Part shown: one piece after another, positions 47,960-59,732 of the stretch
Layout: each line of letters starts with the position of its first letter
Numbering within the stretch: the stretch's first letter is position 1
DNA from: Calycina herbarum
Taxonomy: Eukaryota > Ascomycota > Leotiomycetes > Helotiales > Pezizellaceae
Assembly (NCBI GenBank): GCA_001414485.1
Contig: LLEY01000083.1
Location: 186,001-250,000 of the forward strand
Reading direction: 5' to 3'
Length of the DNA stretch: 64,000 nt
Made by a program: the position numbers and the translations under genes
The notes under the pieces: model-generated
Database searches by the model: none
The model's input: only the letters and a program-made list of their open reading frames with translations
Told to the model about the DNA's origin: nothing

Positions 47960-49185
47960 CATACCCTACACTCTCCATAGTCTCAATAACAACTTTCTGC
48001 ATCTCCTTAAATATGTCTCCATCCTGGTAGTCATCTGCATCAAGATCTAAGTAGCCATCTGGTGCGTATCTTCGGGGGACGACTCCGAATGCTCTTCCTG
48101 TTTTTGGGTTAACTATTCTATTCTCGGAATACATGGTGGAAGAAGGTGCAAGTGAGATCTTGGGTGTGAACTAAAAAGAAAGGGGTAAGAAAAAGGAGAA
48201 GGGAAAGGGGACGGAATGACAAACCCTTTATACTAGCATCACTAGCAATTTTCAACATCGCCTTACAAGATACTTTCACGGTTGCTGAACCGACGCCTTG
48301 ACCATCGAGGTGTTCTTGGATTGATTCTGGCATGCTTGGGGTTCGGACGTACCTGTGTTTTATTAGCTTTGGTTTCATTCACAAAGTATAGCATGTTGGG
48401 TGGATTGAGAGAAAAGGGAAGAGAGGGTAAGGAAGATGACATATCGATATAAGCAGCAATACTAGATTTCAACATCGATCTCTCGATTTATCAATCGGTT
48501 GGCGACGGAAATAATGGAATGCTAGTTTGGTTGTGTAGATCATGCCTATGAGGTCTATGTTTAGGATACTGAGGTTTGGTTTTACTGGTGGTAGGTTGGG
48601 CTCTATTATAAATCCATCAGTTAGTAAAAGAAGTCATTTTGTGAAGGGGGTTGAGACTTTCAAGTCTAAAAACATCACCCTCCCTCACAATCCCCGCATT
48701 TGCAATCACAATATCACAACTACTATGCGGAGAGAATTTACTCGCTGCTTACAAGAGTGATACTTGGTCGTTCCAGTTTCGGACGTCGCATTTTGTGAAT
48801 TGGACTTTTCTCGATTGAGAGTTAGTGTGAGCGATCGAGTAGATTTGGGGAGGGGGATTCAGACCCTTCGAGGGAATTTGCAGTTTCGTTTCCCAAGACT
48901 TCGTCAATTTCGCCGATTGTTATGTATACTCTGTCATTTTGATTAGTTAGTTGAGGGATGTTAATTTTGGAGGAGGGAGGGGGAAGTGGTTTGTTGGTTA
49001 CCCTGCGTCGGAAAAGGCTTGAGTGTAGGCTTTTACCAGGCCACTTGCTCCTGAAGATGTAGTTAGTAATTATCTTCTTAAAAGTATATAAACTTATAAC
49101 TTGAGAATAATTGGGAATTGAGTACTTACCACCCGTCATGATAACAGATTTCCTAACAAGTGTCTCTACACTGAACGAGTTACTT
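47960..49185 (-). pseudogene. Short-chain dehydrogenase/reductase pseudogene
   Basis: Remnant of an NAD(P)-dependent SDR related to 15-hydroxyprostaglandin dehydrogenase-like fungal proteins. Readable in order on the minus strand: LVRKSVIMTGG, then GASGLVKAYTQAFSDAG and RVYITIGEIDEVLGNETANS (nucleotide-binding fold), FTKCDVRNWNDQVSLL, an in-frame TAA at 48749-48751, SSCDIVIANAGIVREGD (NAG motif), LNIDLIGMIYTTKLAFHYFR, a frameshift near 48475, LKSSIAAYID, then directly YVRTPSMPESIQEHLDGQGV and the C-terminal VPRRYAPDGYLDLDADDYQD. The exon that should hold the catalytic YxxxK is absent; only one intron-like stretch (48352-48440) remains between its neighbours. Three independent lesions make function very unlikely. 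Confidence 0.8.
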
Positions 49186-49189
49186 ACTT

Positions 49190-49850
49190 CAATAGAACCT
49201 CGATTACGTTATTCTTTAATAACCGACATTATGAGCAAATATATAACATTTGTCAAGTCTCTATCACTTCGGAGAATTTGTTAATAAGAACATTTTCGAA
49301 GTCCTTTGTTATCCTCTTTAGACGGCTGAGTTGGCTCAGTACAAAATAAGTTTGAGACTAGGTATTAACTAGAAAGACAGAGTCGTAACTGCCTCACTAG
49401 CTAGCAACGCACGAGGTCCAATTCCAAGACTTTTTTGAGGCCTAAGGAGCAGACGCGAACGTTCTAGGGGGTTTGTGAATGGAAGTTTGGTTTCACAGGA
49501 GAGTTTAGAGTTGAAGGACAAGGCGCTGGGAGAAGCATATAACAGTGCTATTGTTGAAGACTCTCTAGCGAGGTGATTTAGACGGAGAAAGAAACGTGTG
49601 AGCGGAACTTGAGACTAGGCAGGAGACAATTCTTAAAGATAGTGTGGCAAATACGCCAAAATTGATCTGCAACGGGAGGCTTGAAAGCCACTACTAGATA
49701 GAGTCCCAGATCTTTCTTCTAGGTGATACAACTTGCGAACAGCGCTAAATTTGAGCTTTCATATTTAATCGTGGGCTGGGCTTCAATTAAGACGTATAGC
49801 AAATCGCAAGTGATACTATACTGTACTCAACTCTTCTTTTGAGGAAGTTA
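49190..49850. other. AT-rich intergenic region
   Basis: No gene. Precedes the second MITE. Confidence 0.4.
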
Positions 49851-49851
49851 A

Positions 49852-50241
49852 GGGCCTGTTTGGATCACTTTGAGGTAGTTATAAATGTCCTAAAATATAT
49901 GCGGGGGGTGGTTTTAAAGGACGTCGCATATATTCAGTAATCGTTTGGCTCATGGTGTACGAAGGTAGGATTTAGCTGAGAAATAGAGAGATATTCAAGG
50001 AAATATCCAATTATCGTCTTTTAGACGATAATCGGATAATTGGTTTTTTTTTGGTAAGGATAATCTTTTATGTAAATATCCGATAATTCAATTAAATATC
50101 TCAACATTTACTAAGTGCAGGCCAAACGATTTAGATAAATTATAGCTATCCAATAATTATAATTATCTCATCATTATTTCTTTCCAATTTTGGTGAGGAT
50201 AATTAGAAATATCCAATATTTGAAGCGAGCCAAACATGCCC
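49852..50241. mobile_element. MITE with GGGC(C/A)TGTTTGG termini in HIR1 upstream region
   Basis: A 390-bp AT-rich non-coding element. The left end GGGCCTGTTTGGATCACTT and the reverse complement of the right end GGGCATGTTTGGCTCGCTT agree at 16 of 19 positions. Flanking trinucleotides are TAA (left) and TAC (right), close to the TWA duplication of PIF/Harbinger elements but not exact. The inside holds a perfect 10-bp stem (ATTATCGTCT/AGACGATAAT, three-base loop) near 50012-50034 and repeated GATAATT words. The right end is about 200 bp upstream of the HIR1 start. Confidence 0.7.
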
Positions 50242-50442
50242 TACGACCCGATTTGATGCCGATGATTCAACCGAAGCCGGTTCTGACACAAGATCGGGTT
50301 TCGGCTCCTGGAACAAGCGCCAGAGTGCCTTGCCAAGCCAAGCCTAGCGAACCTCGAAATTTGGCAAATCGCGTTCGCGAAGTTGTATCTTGATCCATCT
50401 ACCACCTAATCATGCCCATCGACCACCAACTTGGTGACAACC

Positions 50443-53400
50443 ATGAAGTTCATAAAGCCTGCCTGGTTGACGCATAGCGGTATGTTCTATTGCTCTTGGT
50501 TAATTTCATTGCAACAAATCCCCTCCAGACCCTCGAAACATTTGATACCGCAGCTTGCTGATGTTCGCGCTTCCTTGCGCCCCGACCCCAGGAGAACAGA
50601 AAGATTTCGAAGTCTACAGTTGCCATGTTTCCCCCGACGGATGCAGACTCGCGACCGCTGCAGGAGGTACGATAAAATGGGAATGGGAACCGATTGTTGG
50701 GATTGCGCTGATGGAATACCTAGATGGACATGTACGAATCTGGTCGACAGATGCCATTCTCCAAGCGGGAGATCCGACCTGCACGAAACCAAAACAATTA
50801 TGCCACATGAGCTATCACTCCGGGACCATCCATACAGTTAGATTTTCTCCGAATGGACGATGGCTTGCGTCAGGCGCCGATGACAAGATCATATGTATCT
50901 ACCACCTGGATCTCAACCCTCCAGCGCATTCGTCCTCTTTTGGTGCGCAACCCTCCCGGAATCTTCCCACACAATGGCCTAAAACTGATGGAATTATATA
51001 GGAACGAACGAGCCACCTCCCGTGGAGAATTGGAAAATATTGAAGCGTTTGATTGGACACGAGAACGATGTGCAAGATCTGGGATGGTCTTATGATTCCT
51101 CGATTATGGTATCCGTTGGTTTGGACTCGAAGATTGTGGTTTGGTCGGGACATACTTTTGAGAAACTAAAGGTCCTATCGGTGCATCAGAGTCATGTTAA
51201 GGGAATTACTTTCGACCCCGCCAACAAATACTTTGCGACAGCAAGCGACGATCGAACTATCAAACTCTTCCGATTCACATCCCCCTTACCGAATGCTACA
51301 TCCTACGACTCGATCAACAACTTCGTTCTCGATCACACAATTGCAGCACCATTTACATCATCCCCGTTAACGACATATTTCCGACGATGCTCGTGGTCGC
51401 CAGATGGAAACCACATTGCAGCAGCTAATGCGGTCAATGGACCTGTCAGTTCAGTTGCTATCATAAATCGAGGACAATGGGACAGTGACATCAATCTCAT
51501 CGGACATGAAGGGCCTACCGAGGTCTGCACCTTCTCTCCCCGTTTATTTAGTAGTCAAGAGATCAGCCCAGAAACCACCGATAATAGCGGCTACAGCACC
51601 CAGGCCCTAGTCACAGTTATTGCATGTGCCGGACAAGACAAGACACTTAGTATTTGGAATACAAGCTCTTCGAGGCCATTGGTTGTAGCTCAAGATTTAG
51701 CGGCAAAGTCCATTTCCGATCTCGCTTGGACTCCTGATGGACTTACCATATTTGCGTCAAGTTTAGACGGTAGCATCATTGCTTGCGAGTTTGAGCGAGG
51801 CGAGCTTGGTTTTATTGCACCCTGGTCGGAAAATGACAAGGCACTACAGAAGTTTGGTGTTGGTCGGAGAGGTGTGGGAGTAGTCGAAGATGTCGCTTCT
51901 CTACGTCTCGAAGAGAGAAGTAGAGCAGGTGAATTACGAGGAGCGGAGGGAAGAATGGGTGCGTTGATGGGTGATGCTGCGTCAAATCCTGTACCCGCCC
52001 CGGTTCTCAACGGTATTGCTAGCAATGGGACATCGACTCCAATGACTGGTCTGGTCGTACCTCCAGTTGTTCCATCAAATGCAGTTGTTCCGTCAAATGG
52101 CCTTTCTCCCCCCGCGCCCGTTGTTACAAATGGCCGACCAGCTGTGGAATCACCGGCTCCAGCTCCCCCACCACCAACTGCCGACCCAAGCGCGGAAAAA
52201 ATAGAGGCGATGAAGCAGCGTGTAACAATCACCAAGGAGGGAAAGAAGAGAGTTGCCCCGCTACTTGTTTCTTCTTCCGGAACTGGGCTCTCCTCATTAC
52301 CTCAATCTCAACTTATGGCTGCAAGCTCCTCCAACGCCCAAAATGACGCTCCGAAATTAATCTTAGATTTGTCAAAGCCATATGATGGTCTTCCAAGAGG
52401 TGGTTTAGCTGCAATGCTGCTAGGCAACAAACGAAAAGCGATCGTCCTAGATGATGAAGACCAGGAAGACCAGGCCAACAAACGCCCTAATCATGGAAAC
52501 TCCCAATTTCCTGTCCCCATTATGATAAATGGTGTCAATGGCGTAGAGCCAGCAGGACCCATGCAACCGCACAACGGTATTGTTCCGACACCCGAATTTA
52601 TTCGACCCGCTGTTGTCAATCCTATCATGGCCGTTAGTCAGGTCCGACTAGCTGTACCAAAAGTACGGACACATATCCTAAGATCACTTGACCGTGGTGC
52701 TTTGCCAGCCTCTTCTGGGAACAATAGTACGAATGGAATAGAAGAATCTACCAAGGCAGCAGATGATATAGTATTTGAAGCCCAAAATCCTGGTGGAAAC
52801 CCGGCTCAAACGAAAGACCCAACGAAAATCAGTGCATCTAAACGAGGTGCGGTTCTTTGGCAAGATTTCTTACCAAGAGCGGTTGTCCTAGTTACTGGAA
52901 ACAAGAATTTCTGGGCCGCTGCCGGTGAGGATGGTAGCATTTACACCTGGACACCTGCAGGTCGAAGAATTTTCAATGCTTTGGTTCTGGAGTCTCAGCC
53001 TGTCATCATCGAATCAAGAGGATGGTGGCTACTTTGCATTACAGCAGCAGGAATGTGTTACGTTTGGAATCTCAAGACACTTTCATCACCTCATCCTCCC
53101 GTCTCGTTGGCCCCTATCTTGGATATTGCGATGCATTCCCTGGGTACACACACAACTAGTGCTCCAGGAGTTACCTCTGCACATCTGAATTCTACTGGCC
53201 ATATTATCGTCACACTTAGTAACGGTGATGGCTACCTTTATGCGCCGGCAATGTTCATTTGGCAACGGTTGTCGGAGGCTTGGTGGGCAGTTGGCAGTCA
53301 ATACTGGAACTCCAACGATTCGTCCATCGGTGCTCTGCAATCAAGTGGTGTCGGTGCGGACTCGCGACGGGATGGCGAAATTTCTTCCTCGAATATATCT

Positions 53401-53945
53401 GCTGGTATCATCCCACATCTTGAAAGACATACCACGAATGAGGTTCTTCTCAAAGGTCGCGCATATCATCTACAACGTCTCGTTAAAACTTTACTGTCAC
53501 GGGAAGGATTTGAGAATTTCGAATCTGGTGTTAGCATTGCTCATCTCGAGAATCGTGTGGCAGCTGCTATGCAACTTGGTGCCAGAGAAGAATTCCGAAT
53601 TTACCTCCACATGTACGCTAAGCGCCTCGGTGCTCAGGGATTGAAGACCAAGGTCGAAGAGCTCTTGAAAAGCATCCTTGGTGGCATTTTGCAGGATAAG
53701 ACAGATAAGGATTCGTTGTTAATCGATGAGGGAGGCCAAGGATGGCATAGTGAGGATGATAAACTTTGCGGATGGGATCGAAAGGAATTATTGAAGGAGG
53801 TCGTGCTGATTCTTGGTACGTTAATTTCACTGAAAATGCACTTGAGCACCCGACTAACATTGCGCTAGGTAAATTCCGAGAATTGCAAAGACTCACGGTA
53901 CAATATTCAAGGGTCTTGGGGATGGATGATGAGGAAATGTCTTGA
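50443..53945 (+). CDS. HIR1: HIR histone chaperone subunit Hir1 (HIRA)
   Basis: WD-repeat subunit of the HIR complex, which deposits H3-H4 independently of replication and represses histone genes. Five exons (50443-50479, 50592-50666, 50724-50942, 51002-53815, 53869-53945) give 1073 residues, all joints in phase. The N-terminus MKFIKPAWLTHSGEQKDFEV leads into a seven-bladed WD40 propeller (AAGDGHVRIWST; LASGADDKIICIYHLD; GLDSKIVVWSGHTFEKLKVL). Around residue 520 is the B-domain ITKEGKKRVAPLLVSSSGTG, the Asf1-binding motif. The C-terminal Hir domain begins near ILRSLDRGA and contains WQDFLPRAVVLVTGNKNFWA. The gene is intact despite the MITE just upstream. Confidence 0.95.
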
Positions 53946-54433
53946 TCTATTTTGCTACATTTTGCGAAGGCGTTAAGGCTTGCATTTGAGGAGTTCCCTA
54001 ATTTGTACGTCTAAGAGAAAACTCGTGTATCAGAGGTCATAAAAGGTATTATAGGTATATCCGGGGGCGTATGCGCTTTTTTTTGCTCTTTAAACATGGA
54101 GCTACTACTTTTTTATTTTATTTGACTGGGGAATGGTCAAGGGGAACACATTTCTAGATGCCAGTTTTTCTAGGCAGTTCAGAAATACGACGCTATTTGT
54201 GGCAATTTAATTTTTTTCTTCTGGTTCGAGGTAGGTGCTACCGACGGTGGTTGTTTCTCTGGGTTGCTCTTTCCCCCTTCTTCAACTTCCAACCTCCACT
54301 TCATCACCCCATCACTTTCTGAAACTTCAACTTCGCTCCCATATCCCTAGGTCTCATTGTGGAACATTTACCACGCGCCTCACCTGGATATCCAACACAA
54401 CTCGTCATTCTCACAGAGCAACACACAGCAAAA
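53946..54433. other. Intergenic, 5' region of GT15 gene
   Basis: No feature recognised beyond a CA/CT-rich leader at 54270-54430. Confidence 0.45.
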
Positions 54434-56291
54434 ATGTCCAACCGACCACCCCGCCCTCTCCTCAACGAATCACCCCCCAAAACACCCATCCGCCCCGCCT
54501 CTTTTTCGAGCAGCAGATGGTCCCCCATATCCATGAACAGCGCCAGTACAGGCACGAATTCTACTTCCTTCTGGAGGACTCCTCCGAAACCGAGGGTTCC
54601 TGCTTGGGCGGTACTCAGTACATGGCCTGCACTACCTGCTTGGCATTTTCCGCAATTGAGAGGTTGGAATTTTGGGTTGAGATGTGGGTATGTTCAACTC
54701 CGATGATGAGTGCTTGGGGTTGAAGGAATTGGAGTGGTGCTGATGAGATACAGCGTACCGACGAGACGAACGGGGTTATTGGTCTTAATAGGTTTTCTGG
54801 TTGTCTTTTTTTGGTCGCTTCCTTCATCCGATCGGGATATCATGGTCGAGAGCAAGAGTGCATATCAACCTATTCGTCCCGTTCTTCCTCCAGCTAGTAA
54901 AGGAGAGCCGGATCCGGTGCGGTGGTTGAAAGAGAATTCGGGGGATAGGCATGCTGTTGGTAATAGTGTGTTGGGGAAGATTGAGGGTGTGAGGAATATG
55001 AAGGATATTTGGAAGGGTAGACCTAGGGCTGCGCTGATTAGTTTGGTGAGGAATTCGGAGTTGGAGGGGATTTTGGGGAGTATGAGACAGCTTGAGTATA
55101 GGTGGAATCGGAAGTATCAGGTACGCCTTCATTCACTTTCTTGGAACTTCCTTATTTGGTTTTTGTTGTTCCAGATGCTGAGAGAGGGAGAGGGAGCTGG
55201 ACTGAAGACGAGAGACTGATTGTCCCTTCTAGTACCCATGGATCTTCTTCAACGACGAGCCCTTCACAGACGAATTCAAAGCTGCAACTCAAAACCTCAC
55301 ATCTGCGATATGTTTCTACGAGGTTGTGCCGAGAGAACACTGGTCCTTACCGGATTGGATTGATGAAAATCGGTTCATGAATTCCCTCGAGTATTTGGGG
55401 AGTATTGGGGTGGGCAAGGGGTGGTTGGTGAGTTATCACCATATGTGTCGTTGGAATTCGGGGTTCTTTTATAAACACCCTATACTGAGAGATTATGATT
55501 GGTATTGGAGGGTGGAGCCTGATGTGTGTATCCCCCCCCCAAATCTCTTTTGTGGTGGTGGTAGAGACTGATAGGCGAGAAAATAGGTGCATTACTTCTG
55601 CGACATAACCTACGACATCTTCCGCTTCATGCGCGACAACAACCTCAAATACGGCTTCAACATGGCCATCCTCGACGACGCCCGATCATTCCCCTCCCTT
55701 TGGACACGCACCCTCTCTTTCGCTCAAGCCAACCCACATCTCATCCATCCAAATGCTGATCTCTCTTGGCTAAGAGATCCCGAGAATGGAGGGGAGTATA
55801 ATAATTGTCAATTCTTCTCCAACTTTGAGATTGGCGATTTGAACTTCTGGCGCGGGGAGGCCAATGAGGAGTACTTTAGGTATCTAGATCGCACGGGGGG
55901 ATTCTATTATGAACGGTTTGGCGATGCGCCTGTACATACGCTTAGTGTGGGGATGTTTTTGGAGAAGAGGGAAACTTGGTGGTTTAGGGATGTGGGGTAT
56001 CAGCATGGGATTAATCGGCATTGTCCTCCGAAGCACGAGGCGAAGGGAGAAGAGAAGCATGGGAAGGAGGGTCTGGGAAATGGGAGATGTGATTGTGAGG
56101 AAACCGGGTTGGACGAGGGGTTCTACAAGTTGGTTCCGCTTGAGAGCCCGCAGAGCAAACCAAGTGATACTTGTCTGAGGCTTTGGCTTGGAGGTCAGTG
56201 GTTGGCTAAGATGGAAGGGTGGACTGCGGAGGGTGAAAGGGCGTTTGGGGGAGATGGGTATGGTGGGTATGTTTTGAGGGGGGATGAGTGA
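54434..56291 (+). CDS. Alpha-1,2-mannosyltransferase, GT15 (Kre2/Mnt1/Ktr) family
   Basis: Type II Golgi membrane enzyme that adds alpha-1,2-mannose to O- and N-glycans of cell-wall proteins. Four exons (54434-54687, 54754-55120, 55233-55523, 55587-56291) give 538 residues. A Pro/Ser-rich cytosolic tail of about 85 residues precedes the anchor TGLLVLIGFLVVFFWSLP. The catalytic region starts RAALISLVRNSELEGILGSM and contains YPWIFFNDEPFTDEF, WRVEPDVHYFCDITYDIFRF and NCQFFSNFEIGDLNFWRGEA. The YRWR-type segment and the Glu of NFEIGD fit the proposed GT15 nucleophile region. The third intron is assigned donor GAT|GTGTGT because it restores EPDVHYFCD. Which KTR paralogue it is cannot be told from sequence alone. 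Confidence 0.92.
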
Positions 56292-56655
56292 GTTTGTGTC
56301 GCCAACTTTTGCAAGATTGTCATTTTTTGGAGTGTGGTGTTGAAGATGTGAAATAATTATTGAGGACATAGTCAAGTTTCCCCATATGCTATCTTCATTC
56401 ACCGAAGTCACCCGGTGCTTTACTATGCTTCCGCCACCTCAACCGTCGGATGCACGAGACTTGGAACGGGTTCACGATCTCAGGGTAAGAGGGGTAGCCT
56501 CTACATGTTTCACTTTGAGTAATTGCAACTAGTTTCTATGTATTGAATATAATTTTGGGTTTCTGAAGTGCAGAATAGCTATAAATTCGATTTATCGCTT
56601 TGGTGCCCCTCTCCTCGCTTACCCCCTTCTTGAACAGAACGAATTGTTTGCCCAC
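56292..56655. other. Short intergenic region
   Basis: Nothing recognised between the GT15 gene and the P450 remnants. Confidence 0.4.
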
Positions 56656-57360
56656 TCATTTCTTTACCTTCGACATACGAACTTTAAAACCGACGTGATC
56701 GATCATCCAATACATTGTAATCCTTGGTAGCTTGTCCTTCGATGCAAACTCGATGTCAAAATTTTGCAGAATTCCTGTCAAGCACGTACGAAGCTCCAGC
56801 AGTGAGAGATCACGACCAACACATACTCGTATTCCCTTCCCAAACTTGCGAGAAGTTAGAACAACCAGGTCAGACAATTTAGATGAATTGACTTACAGCT
56901 AAGAAGTTGTTATCCATCTTTCTCAATGTGGCTTCATCTGCCTCGATCCAACGCTCCGACCTGAACCCTTTGGCGTCTTTTCCCCCAAACTCCAAGGTCA
57001 CGATGGGCGACGTATTGTGGAACACTGACTATTGTTCCTTCTGGCACATGATACCCGCTTGCTTCCATACCATCTTTGGGAACGACACGCTCCATTGGGG
57101 GCGAATGTGAGGAATACACTCTAAGTGATTCTTTATTACCGCATTGCTGGGAAATGATGCTTCGTTAGTTGGAGTACCAATGCTTGATTGTGGGATGCAT
57201 ACAAATAAGACCTGGACTCTTTAGTTTCTAATTAGTCAGATTTCTTGTTGCGAAGTTCTACAACATGTCGTTCATATGCCTTTGGGTTGGTTAAGAGACA
57301 GTAGAATACCGTGCCCAGGGTCACCGCAACTTCAGCGGCTGCTGCGAAACTTTGAGATGT
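56656..57360 (-). pseudogene. Cytochrome P450 pseudogene (C-terminal half, minus strand)
   Basis: Fragment of a haem monooxygenase. Reading on the minus strand: I-helix and following text (SQSFAAAAEVAVTLGTVFYC, LLTNPKAYERHVVELRNK), ExxR region KESLRVYSSHSPP after a single-base deletion near 57155, MERVVPKDGMEASGYHVPEG, a one-base insertion near 57000 inside the PERF region (VWGK then KDAKGFRSERWIEADEATL), and the haem-binding loop FGKGIRVCVGRDLSLLELR with its Cys intact. The N-terminal half is missing: the copy starts at the I-helix where the plus-strand P450 fragment begins. Two frameshifts plus truncation make it non-functional. The family within the P450s is not assignable by eye. Confidence 0.82.
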
Positions 57361-57379
57361 TAGTATGGCTCTGTTTAAG

Positions 57380-58419
57380 TGCCTCAATATGGCAGGAAGA
57401 TTTCTTCTAGGCCAACGACTTAGCGAAATCTCCAATGATAAAACGGCACCCCCACCAAGTGGATTCGAAGACTTTTCTTTCAGCACTCCATGCTTCTCAA
57501 TCATGGGTATTACTACGTATAGTTTTCGGGGCGCTTGCACGTTATTTTCCAAATCCAAAATGGAAGAGAGACTGCCAGACTCTCTACAGCTTTGTGGATC
57601 ACTACGTCGACCTAGCTCTCGAAGAAGAGGAGAAGCTGCAAAAACTCAAACCAACAGCCGGAGAGCGCCCAAAAAAGGATTCGCGACCTTTCAGTCTGGT
57701 CCGAAGACTCGCGAAGCAAACACCATCCCGGTATGAAATTCGCTCGCAGGTAATACAAAGTATACTCGCCATGCAAGATACTACCTCAACACTTCTCAGT
57801 AACACCATTTTCCTGTTATCTAGAAATCCAATAATCTGGACATCTTTGAGAGAAGAAGTTCGAGGGAAAAAAGACGAGTTGACTGCAAAAGAGTTGAGAA
57901 GCATGACACTTCTCCAAAATGTCCTCAAAGAATGTGAGTACAGCATATATAGCTATCAACTTCAAACAAAAGCGAGAAAAAACTCACATAACCACAGTTC
58001 TCCGTGTCTACCCAGTGTTCTGTACTTCTGGCCGTACAGCGTTAAAAGACACCATACTACCAACAGGCGGAGGTCCCGATGGTAACTCCCCAATATTTGT
58101 GCGCTCCAACGATAGAATAATTACCTTCTTCTACGGACTTCATCGAGATGTTTCTGTATTCGGTCCCGATGTGGAAGTATTCAACCCTGACCGTTGAAAT
58201 CACATCTCCCCGGAAGCTTGGGAGTATCTACCTTTCAGCAATGGACCTCGTAGCTGTCCAGGCCGGGACAAAGCTCTTGTTGAAGCAGCTTTCATTATTG
58301 CACAACTAGCTATTCGATTTCCTCATATTGAGAGTCGGGATGATCGAGAATGGGCTGGAGATTGGAAGTTGGTCGTTAAGAACTTCAATGGTTGCAAGGT
58401 AGCAATGCACATAGTTTAG
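57380..58419 (+). pseudogene. Cytochrome P450 pseudogene (CYP52-like, N-terminally truncated)
   Basis: Fragment of a fungal alkane/fatty-acid hydroxylase-like P450. It begins in the middle of the enzyme (RFLLGQRLSEIS, then after a frame change near 57473 FLSALHASQSWVLLRIVFGA), continues to the I-helix VIQSILAMQDTTSTLLSNTI, crosses an intron 57934-57997 to FLRVYPVFCTSGRTALKDTI and FNPDR, then meets TGA at 58195-58197 where Trp (TGG) is expected (PDRWNH). Translation in the same frame continues to a second stop at 58417-58419 through EYLPFSNGPRSCPGRDKALV, the haem loop. The N-terminal membrane anchor and first roughly 170 residues are absent. The single nonsense change suggests fairly recent death of the C-terminal part. 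Confidence 0.85.
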
Positions 58420-59732
58420 ATGACTTGTTGGTGGGTTAATAACAGGATAGCAAACGGAAATGAAAGCACGAGAAGAGAGAAAACTTGAGGAGCAGTGTGT
58501 TGAAAGAAAGGTTGAAGTCCCGCGCTACTTACATAGTCAGAAAATAGTAGCAAGTTAAAAAATCCAAATAGATCAAAGTCTCTAACTTTCCACTGACTTG
58601 TTTCTACCTCACCATCCTTACAAAGAAGACAATTAAAAGAAGATCTAAAAGTTTCAAAACAAACCTAGCAAGTCCAAAATCTCATCCCCATCTACTCCAA
58701 GCAAACAAGAATCAAGAAGCACAGCACAAAATCTGCCCCAAAGAAAACCATCAAGATGTTTTCCTCATATGAATCTAGTACTCCAACCACTCGTTTATAC
58801 GTGACCTCTTTTTCGCCCCCAAGGGTATCTGGCTCAATCGTGGATTACTTGTGGATTACTCGTGAATTACTCGTGGATTATCCATGGCTTACTTGTAGCT
58901 TACTCGTGGCTAAGTCGAAATTCTTTTTTGGCCCCCAAATGTAGGTTGGTTTACTCGCTATTTTGTAGCTTTACTCTGTACTTAATAGCTTACCTCACAT
59001 TCTGCTAGCTTACTCGCAACCTCATATTTAGCCCCCAAATTCGATGATTCGCCTACTCGTTATTTGACAGCTTACTCGACATTTCACCAGCTTACCTAAA
59101 ATATAGTTGGCTCACCCGGTATTTTGCAGCTCACCCACAACCCATTTTTGGCCCCCAAATCTAGTCGGTTGGTTTACCCGTGATTTAATAGCTTACCTCC
59201 ATTTCTCTTTTGGCTTTACTAGTAAATTTGTAGCTTACCCGCAACCACAACTTTCGGCCCCCAAACTTTAGCCCTTTGAGTCACACAAAAACAAAAACTC
59301 GATTATACAACCCAGACTTGGGCATTAGCAGCGATGAAGTATCGAGGGAGCCATTGATAACTATCGGTGATCTTTATCTCGATACATCTTGAATCGAGGA
59401 CCAAATATTTGACCGACCTCACACTTACACGACAATGCATCAGCCGCATAAAGAGCAAAACAAACCTACATCAATTGCAACGAAAATATATGAGATAAAA
59501 ATTCTTAGGAGTAGTGTATTGGTAAAGTAAAATGAACGTTTCAAGTCCCACGCAACAACCCCATTTCGATCGTTCAGCCTGTTAGAAAGTCTCCAAGGCA
59601 CCTCTACCTTATCTGACTCCCATAATCAAAAACCCCCAATCCAGCCGTGAGGCCATCACCAACCTAACACCAGAGAGTAAAAAATCATAAACCCCTGTAA
59701 CCGTACGCAGCAAAAACCAACATGAACAAAAA
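58420..59732. other. Gene-free region holding the degenerate satellite
   Basis: Apart from the tandem repeat at 58810-59270, nothing is recognised. CA-rich sequence lies at 58600-58760. Confidence 0.5.
58810..59270 (+). repeat. Degenerate tandem repeat, unit about 100-120 bp
   Basis: The block GCCCCCAA recurs at 58815, 58931, 59031, 59151 and 59257. Each interval holds three to six variants of TAGCTTACTCG or AGCTTACC, so there is a nested repeat of about 10-30 bp within each unit. Copies are diverged and no open frame spans them. Looks like an old minisatellite. Confidence 0.75.

Noticed and set aside
51690..52235. 181-codon minus-strand frame rich in Gly/Ala/Thr
   Set aside because: Antisense of the low-complexity Pro/Ala region of HIR1.
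55884..56411. 175-codon minus-strand frame
   Set aside because: Antisense of the GT15 mannosyltransferase C-terminus.
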